Source of the DNA: Nocardia seriolae NBRC 15557
Lineage (GTDB): Bacteria; Actinomycetota; Actinomycetes; Mycobacteriales; Mycobacteriaceae
Direction: 5' to 3'
NCBI RefSeq assembly: GCF_007990715.1
Contig: NZ_BJWY01000054.1
Span: 1 to 44,627 of the forward strand
DNA: 44,627 bases
The notes under the pieces were generated by a model, which was not told where the DNA came from, made no database searches, and saw only the letters and a list, made by a program, of their open reading frames with translations. Below are positions 40,115 through 44,627 of this stretch, in pieces; within the stretch, counting starts at the first letter, position 1, and each line of letters starts with the position of its first letter. Made by a program: the position numbers and the translations under genes.

Positions 40115-41338
40115 TCAGGTGGTCAGCTGCCACTGCGAAGTCATGTCCCCGACCAGGTCGGGCAGCCGCTGGACCAGGCGTCCGTTGCCCAGCATGGCCG
40201 AGAAGGGCACGGCCAGAACCGGTCTCGCGACGGCCGGGTTCGCGCACAGTTCCAGGTAGCGGGGCAGCAGGTCGTGGGTGATGTAGTTCCACCGCGTGTC
40301 GCGGTCGGCCCAGTTGAAGTCGGGCAGCGGGGCGCGCAGCGACATCGCGCCCGCGCTCAGCGTCACCGGCGCGAAGACGCCGGGCGCGCGCACGCCCGGG
40401 ACGGCGGCCTTGCCCGCGATGGTGCTCACGTAGGTCATGACCCGGCCCATGGCCCCGCGCCCGTGCGAGGTGGAATCCCATTGGTCGGCGATGATCTGGT
40501 TCTGCTCCCGGTCGGTCATGCGCAGCGCGGCGTCGGCGAGGCCGTCGGGCGTGCCGGCGGTGATCTCCCGCCAGGCGGCGATGGCGTTCTCGTCGAGCAC
40601 GCCCGCCCGGTACATCTCCTCGACACCGGCCGGGCCGTCGGCCGCGTAGGCCTCGTGCATGGGGACCTGGTCGATGAAGATGTGCTTCTGCATGATCATC
40701 AGCCGGGTCTGGTACCAGGCCAGGTCCTCGGCGGTGAGCCGCTCGCCCTCGGTGCCGAGGGTCGCGATATCGGCGGGCAGGATGTCCAGCAGTGGTGCCG
40801 GGGTGCCGCGCAGCAGGTCCGCCACCGCTCCGCCGACCTGATGCAGGCCGGGCACGCTGATGATCGCGGAGACATCGCCCATATCGAAGAAGCCCGAGGC
40901 GAACGAGCCACCGGCCAGCCCGGCCAGGCCCGTCCACCAGTAGTCGGGATGAGTGTTGTTCAGTCGCAGGTAGTTCACGTAGACCTGGGTGAAGGTGCGG
41001 GAATTGGCCGCCACGCCGAGCGCGGGATCCCAGGTGGCCAGGTCGATATCGGCATTGCGGGTGGCGACCACCAGCCAATACTGGTGCAGCAGAGTCGCGT
41101 AGCGGTGCGGAGCGATCCCCGCGGCCCGCGCCTGGTCCAGCGCGTCGCGCAGCACGGCCGGATCCAGCGGCAGGGCGGGATTCAGCCCGCCCCCGCCCGC
41201 GCCGTCACCGTTGATCGGCGGCAGATCCAGATATCCGGCATAGCTGGATTCCGCGTGCGCGGTCGGCGCCGTCGCCAGCCCGATCATCAGGCAGGTGAGG
41301 ATTCCGGCCAACCGGATCAGCCCTCGCACTCTCGGCAT
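40115..41338 (-). CDS. Secreted protein of unknown function
   Basis: 407 residues. Residues 1-29 form a Sec signal peptide (basic MPRVRGLIR, hydrophobic core, cleavage after AHA). The mature protein is mostly helical, with many Asp, Trp and Tyr residues (HPDYWWTGLAGLAGGSFASGFF, DLAWYQTRLMIMQKHIF) and one Cys late in the chain. Similar proteins of about this size occur in Nocardia and relatives without known function. The ATG at 41338 has AGGGGG 5-6 nt upstream. A near-perfect palindrome at 41387-41400 lies at its promoter, suggesting repressor control. Confidence 0.75.
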   Translation of the reverse strand: MPRVRGLIRLAGILTCLMIGLATAPTAHAESSYAGYLDLPPINGDGAGGGGLNPALPLDPAVLRDALDQARAAGIAPHRYATLLHQYWLVVATRNADIDLATWDPALGVAANSRTFTQVYVNYLRLNNTHPDYWWTGLAGLAGGSFASGFFDMGDVSAIISVPGLHQVGGAVADLLRGTPAPLLDILPADIATLGTEGERLTAEDLAWYQTRLMIMQKHIFIDQVPMHEAYAADGPAGVEEMYRAGVLDENAIAAWREITAGTPDGLADAALRMTDREQNQIIADQWDSTSHGRGAMGRVMTYVSTIAGKAAVPGVRAPGVFAPVTLSAGAMSLRAPLPDFNWADRDTRWNYITHDLLPRYLELCANPAVARPVLAVPFSAMLGNGRLVQRLPDLVGDMTSQWQLTT

Positions 41339-41386
41339 TACGCCCCCTGTCGCGTTTGTAGCCTCGGTCACATCCAGGGGGACGCT

Positions 41387-41400
41387 AGCAACACGTTGCA
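41387..41400. promoter_or_regulatory. Palindrome at the promoter of the secreted protein
   Basis: AGCAAC-AC-GTTGCA is one base short of a perfect 14-bp dyad. It overlaps a TAGCGT box on the minus strand and lies about 50 bp upstream of the start at 41338. TetR-type repressors often bind such sites; none is encoded next to it. Confidence 0.45.
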
Positions 41401-41514
41401 CTATTCAATCTGCATTTTCGGCCACACCCCTGGCCGTCGATCCCTATCCCCGAGCCCGGCCACGCGATCTCCGAATCCGGCTACGCAATGGCAACCGGTA
41501 CAGCATCATCGCCG

Positions 41515-41919
41515 CTACCGAACCGGCGCGGGCACCAGCTGCACACTCGGCGGGGTGGTCTGCGAATCGAAATCGCCGGAACGCAATTGGGCCAGACCGA
41601 TCAGCCCCGCCACGGCGAGCGCACTCACCAGCGCGGCGATGGCCAGTGCCGCGAAACCGGTCTGCGCGCGCTGCACGCGGTCCAGCGGATGGATACCCCG
41701 GGTGTGTCGCGCCGCGTGTCGCACGACGACATGGTCGCGTCGAACCTGCCTACCGGCGACCGGCCGCACCACCGCACGGCAGGGCCGGCGATCCGCGACC
41801 GGACGCGACACCGCGTGGGAGACGGGGGCGGGCGGACGCTCGGAACGCAGCTCCCACGGGAGGCTGTCGAATCCCAAATCACTTCCGAGAGTGTCGATTT
41901 CGCTGACCACGGCGCGCAT
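41515..41919 (-). CDS. DivS/ChiZ-like SOS-induced cell-division suppressor
   Basis: A 134-residue protein encoded divergently from lexA, in the position of corynebacterial divS and mycobacterial chiZ (Rv2719c). These are SOS-induced and slow cell division at FtsZ level. The N-terminal half is Arg/Pro-rich and cytosolic, and one membrane helix (TGFAALAIAALVSALAVAGLIGLA) is followed by a short tail of about 22 residues. The LysM domain of ChiZ is absent. The ATG at 41919 has GGAGGT 8 nt upstream; an earlier ATG at 41976 lies inside an SOS box. Identity rests on position, topology and the SOS box more than on sequence. Confidence 0.78.
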   Translation of the reverse strand: MRAVVSEIDTLGSDLGFDSLPWELRSERPPAPVSHAVSRPVADRRPCRAVVRPVAGRQVRRDHVVVRHAARHTRGIHPLDRVQRAQTGFAALAIAALVSALAVAGLIGLAQLRSGDFDSQTTPPSVQLVPAPVR

Positions 41920-41968
41920 CGATGAAACCTCCAGGGTAGGGCGGACCGAATGATGCTGGACAACTGAC

Positions 41969-41984
41969 TCGATCATGTGTTCGA
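41969..41984 (-). promoter_or_regulatory. SOS (LexA) box for the DivS-like gene
   Basis: TCGATCATGTGTTCGA differs by one base from the actinobacterial consensus TCGAAC-N4-GTTCGA. It is 50 bp upstream of the chosen start at 41919. A further pair of TGTTCGAA half-sites lies at 41978-42000. Confidence 0.78.
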
Positions 41985-42046
41985 ATAACTGATGTTCGAA
42001 TTTCTACCACGGCCCACCGACAATGTGAAGGATTTCCCGACATGCG

Positions 42047-42062
42047 TCGAACAGATGTTTGA
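42047..42062 (+). promoter_or_regulatory. SOS (LexA) box of lexA
   Basis: TCGAACAGATGTTTGA has one mismatch to TCGAAC-N4-GTTCGA. It overlaps the lexA -35 hexamer, as expected for autorepression. Confidence 0.85.
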
Positions 42063-42087
42063 TCACTCGCGTCACACGGACTACAGT
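42059..42087 (+). promoter_or_regulatory. lexA promoter
   Basis: -35 TTGATC (42059-42064), 17-bp spacer, -10 TACAGT (42082-42087). The -35 lies within the SOS box. The leader to the GTG at 42195 is about 100 nt. Confidence 0.7.
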
Positions 42088-42194
42088 CGAGACACGAGTT
42101 CCCCGGGTGCCCGAAATCTTCGAACCGATCGGAGACCGACCGCGGCCGGGAACGAATTCCGATGAGCCACAGCAGGGAACGGAGGACGGCGGCG

Positions 42195-42977
42195 GTGAGC
42201 GAACACGGCGGCGCGGAAGGTGACAACGGACCCCTTGGTCTTTCAGGCGATCTCTCAGGAGACGACTCCGCCGCCGAGCCGACCGGCACCGGCGCGGATC
42301 TGACCGTGCGCCAGCGCAAGGTGCTGGAGGTCATCCGCTCCTCGGTGCACGACCGCGGCTATCCGCCCAGCATCCGCGAGATCGGCGATGCCGTCGGCCT
42401 CACCTCCACCTCCTCGGTGGCGCACCAGCTGCGCGCGCTCGAGCGCAAGGGCTATCTACGCCGCGACCCGAATCGCCCACGCGCCGTGGACGTCCGGGGT
42501 CTGGACGAGACGGCCGTGCGGGCCGCGACCGGCGTGTCGAAGCTACGGTCGGTCAATGCCGAGTCGGCGCGCGCCGCCGATGTCTCGACGGACGAGCACC
42601 CGATCCCGACCTACGTCCCGGTACTGGGCCGGATCGCCGCCGGTGGCCCGATCCTGGCCGAGCAGGCGGTGGAGGATGTCTTCCCGCTGCCGCGCGAATT
42701 GGTCGGCGAGGGTTCGCTGTTCCTGCTGAAGGTCGTCGGCCAGTCCATGATCGACGCCGCCATCTGCGACGGTGACTGGGTGGTCGTGCGCCAGCAGAAC
42801 GTGGCCGACAACGGGGACATCGTGGCCGCCATGATCGACGGCGAGGCCACCGTGAAGACGTTCAAGCGCACCGGTTCCCAGGTGTGGCTGATGCCGCACA
42901 ACCCCCTGTTCGAGCCGATTCCGGGCAATGACGCCCAGGTGCTCGGCAAGGTCGTCACGGTCATCCGCAAGATCTGA
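42195..42977 (+). CDS. lexA: SOS repressor LexA
   Basis: 260 residues with this start. The DNA-binding domain begins at LTVRQRKVLEVIRSSVHDRGYPPSIREIGDAVGL, and the S24 peptidase domain has the self-cleavage site AAG in GRIAAGGPI, the nucleophile Ser in VVGQSMIDAAICDGD and the Lys in GEATVKTFKR. RecA filaments trigger autocleavage after DNA damage. The GTG at 42195 is chosen because GGAGG lies 9 nt upstream; an in-frame ATG at 42162 would add 11 residues. It is divergent from the DivS-like gene, and each has an SOS box. Confidence 0.96.
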   Translation: MSEHGGAEGDNGPLGLSGDLSGDDSAAEPTGTGADLTVRQRKVLEVIRSSVHDRGYPPSIREIGDAVGLTSTSSVAHQLRALERKGYLRRDPNRPRAVDVRGLDETAVRAATGVSKLRSVNAESARAADVSTDEHPIPTYVPVLGRIAAGGPILAEQAVEDVFPLPRELVGEGSLFLLKVVGQSMIDAAICDGDWVVVRQQNVADNGDIVAAMIDGEATVKTFKRTGSQVWLMPHNPLFEPIPGNDAQVLGKVVTVIRKI

Positions 42978-42986
42978 CCGTGCGGC

Positions 42987-43038
42987 ACTGTCGTGACCCG
43001 GTGACCGCCCCGCAGACCGGCCGCCGGGTCACGACAGT
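42987..43038. terminator. Bidirectional terminator after lexA
   Basis: ACTGTCGTGACCCGG (42987-43001) pairs perfectly with CCGGGTCACGACAGT (43024-43038), a 15-bp stem with a 22-nt loop, between convergent genes. Confidence 0.8.
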
Positions 43039-43072
43039 CGTACCCCGCGAACATATTTCCCCGAGGGTCGAC

Positions 43073-43537
43073 TCAGTGGCCGACCACGCCGTTCCATACC
43101 GCGTGCGCGCCCGAATCCCCGACGCGATAGGTCTGCCACGCCGCCGCCCCGCCCGCCGCGATGGCCACCAGCGCGATGACCGCCACCACGGCCCGCCCGG
43201 CCGGTTTCCCCCGGCCCTGCCGGACGTGCGCGAACACCAGCAGCGCCGCCGAGAGCAGTAGCGGCGCAACGAAATACAGCATCTGCTGCCCGAGCCGCGC
43301 GTGCTCGTCTGCCACCGGCGGCATGCCCAGCTGCCGCTGGAACCACTCCCCCGCCTTCACGGTGACCGGCGTCAATGCCGTCACCGTGACCGCCAGCGCG
43401 GCCGTCGGCCAGATCAGCCGGGTGCGGGCCGCGGGCCACAGGGCGCACAGGATCACCAGCCCGGCCGTGAGCGGCACCAGCACCACGATCACGTGCACCA
43501 GCAGGACATGGGCGGGCAGCCCATTGATTGTCGACAT
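43073..43537 (-). CDS. DUF2231-like membrane protein
   Basis: A 154-residue protein with four membrane helices. It begins INGLPAHVLLVHVIVVLVPLTAG and ends YRVGDSGAHAVWNGVVGH, the two conserved DUF2231 segments with their histidines, and has DEHARLGQQMLYF in the middle. DUF2231 proteins are thought to bind haem or metal in some lineages; the role here is unknown. The ATG is preceded by AAAGAG about 10 nt upstream. It converges with lexA. Confidence 0.82.
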   Translation of the reverse strand: MSTINGLPAHVLLVHVIVVLVPLTAGLVILCALWPAARTRLIWPTAALAVTVTALTPVTVKAGEWFQRQLGMPPVADEHARLGQQMLYFVAPLLLSAALLVFAHVRQGRGKPAGRAVVAVIALVAIAAGGAAAWQTYRVGDSGAHAVWNGVVGH

Positions 43538-43650
43538 ATATCGGCTCTTTCGAACTCGGCGAAAGCCCGGCGTATCAGTACAACGTATGTCGACCGATAC
43601 CGGTTCGACCGTGGCCCGGGTCGATTCGGCGAGTCCGGCGAGCCGCCGGA

Positions 43651-44583
43651 TCAGTCGGCGTCGGTGGGGATGACGATGCGCGTGAGCAGCTGCGTCGGCG
43701 CCTCGTCCACGTGCGCGACGGGCGCGGCCGGTACGGGAGTCTCGCCCTCGGCGGACACCGATTCCCGAGCCGGAGCCGCGGCGGGTTCGGCGGCGGGCGT
43801 GGCGGTATCGGCCGCCGGACCCGACGGGATGTCCTGCATCGATGCCGCTGACAGATCGGGTGCAGCGGACAGGTCGGGCGCCACGGAGTTGGGCGCCGCG
43901 GGCAGGCCCGGTGCCACCGGCGGGTTGGGCGCCGCGGGCAGATCGGGCATGGCGGCCAGGGCCGCACCCGAATTCGAGTCTCGCGCGGGCGCATCCGTGG
44001 ACAGCGCGGCCAGGCGGCGGGCCCGCAGATCCTCGCTGAGCACCGCGGCCGCCTGCTCGGGCGCGGCGGCCGGGGCGTGCACGATGCGGCGGGTCGGGGT
44101 CTCCTCGATCGGGGCGGCCTCGGCCGGGCCGGGCAGACCGGAACCGGCGACGAAGCCGAGGACCTCGTACTGGGTGCCGATGGTCATGACGGCCGAATTC
44201 TTGTCGTGCGCAATGAATCCCTGATTGGTGCCCATGACGCGGCGCAGCGACTCCAGCCAGCGGTGGTCCAGGACCCGGCAGTCGGCCCAGGGGAAGTACT
44301 CGCGGCCGGTGCGTAGGAAGAAGCGGTCGCCGATCCGGGCGCCGCGCAGCAACTCCAGCAGCCAGGCGTCGATGAGATTGGGCTGAGCATTGCGATAGAT
44401 GCGCGAACGCGGGGCCACCGAGCCGCTCGCGAATTCCGCGAAAGAGTTCCGCAACTCACCCGGAAACTCTTCGAGCTTCCCAAATCCGACGACATCTAAA
44501 CCAAGAAGTTGCTCCGGACGCTGGGCGGCAATCCTGCGCTCGTCATGCAGTTTGAACTTCCTATTGATGTTCTCAGTGCGCAT
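43651..44583 (-). CDS. Hypothetical protein with Ala/Pro-rich C-terminal half
   Basis: 310 residues, not recognised. Residues 1-165 look like a compact cytosolic domain: LIDAWLLELLRGARIGDRFFLRTG, then the aromatic EYFPWADCRVLDHRWLESLRRVMGTNQGF. Residues 166-310 are low-complexity Ala/Pro/Asp with a repeating L-P-A-A-P-(N/D)-x-V/S-A-P pattern, probably disordered. The ATG at 44583 has GGAG 5 nt upstream. No signal peptide. The window ends 44 bp upstream, so its own neighbourhood on that side is not visible. Confidence 0.7.
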   Translation of the reverse strand: MRTENINRKFKLHDERRIAAQRPEQLLGLDVVGFGKLEEFPGELRNSFAEFASGSVAPRSRIYRNAQPNLIDAWLLELLRGARIGDRFFLRTGREYFPWADCRVLDHRWLESLRRVMGTNQGFIAHDKNSAVMTIGTQYEVLGFVAGSGLPGPAEAAPIEETPTRRIVHAPAAAPEQAAAVLSEDLRARRLAALSTDAPARDSNSGAALAAMPDLPAAPNPPVAPGLPAAPNSVAPDLSAAPDLSAASMQDIPSGPAADTATPAAEPAAAPARESVSAEGETPVPAAPVAHVDEAPTQLLTRIVIPTDAD

Positions 44584-44627
44584 TTATCTCCGACTTCCAG
44601 CTCAAGCTTCACGGAACCCTAGTGTCG

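Overview
The window is high-GC DNA from a mycolic-acid actinobacterium, most likely Nocardia or a close relative. The evidence is an IdeR almost identical to the mycobacterial protein, frequent GTG starts, several apparently leaderless promoters, a mycobacterial-type oxyR/ahpC/ahpD locus, and lexA next to nrdR and a divS/chiZ-like gene. The framework ideR-galE-DUF4192-PAC2-helicase ... oxyR ... hrpA-nrdR-(divS-like)-lexA matches, as I recall it, the order around dtxR-galE and divS-lexA in corynebacteria. The window is therefore a conserved chromosomal backbone carrying lineage-specific inserts.

Region 1 (1-10.5 kb): ideR and galE form a tight pair downstream of a 21-bp tandem repeat. They are followed by a DUF4192 gene and by two paralogous secreted small proteins that share a 14-bp promoter element. 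A divergent VOC gene and a YafY/WYL regulator, with a 25-bp palindrome between them, sit between the paralogs. A lipoprotein, a PAC2 protein and a DUF3516-type helicase follow.

Region 2 (10.7-16.4 kb): a two-gene polyamine operon encodes a PLP decarboxylase and an AdoMet decarboxylase-spermidine synthase fusion, closed by a strong terminator. Next come a KAS III-like gene divergent from a TetR gene with two palindromic operators, an aldo/keto reductase with a MerR-type 19-bp-spacer promoter, and an RpiB-like isomerase.

Region 3 (16.4-29.3 kb): two TnpB (IS200/IS605-type) elements sit in gene wreckage. The first separates the two ends of an acyl-CoA ligase whose middle is missing; the second abuts the last 44 codons of a gene whose front is gone. 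Between them lie an MBL hydrolase/gamma-glutamylcyclotransferase pair, oxyR with divergent ahpC-ahpD, an HNH nuclease-like protein, a PhzF-like protein, a VOC protein, an MFS pump, a class III aminotransferase and a DUF5134-like membrane protein.

Region 4 (29.3-44.6 kb): an IclR gene with an APC permease is divergent from a second APC permease, and about six copies of a 23-bp repeat lie between the two permeases. Then come a GNAT, a Pr6Pr membrane protein, hrpA with a long Gly/Arg/Ser-rich insert, nrdR, a secreted protein, the divS/chiZ-like gene and lexA with two SOS boxes, a DUF2231-like protein and an Ala/Pro-rich protein of unknown function.

I see no tRNA, rRNA, CRISPR array, prophage or complete novel defence system. 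The most unusual items are the polyamine fusion operon, the TnpB-associated gene deletions, the paired secreted proteins with a shared promoter, the HrpA insert and the tandem repeats.
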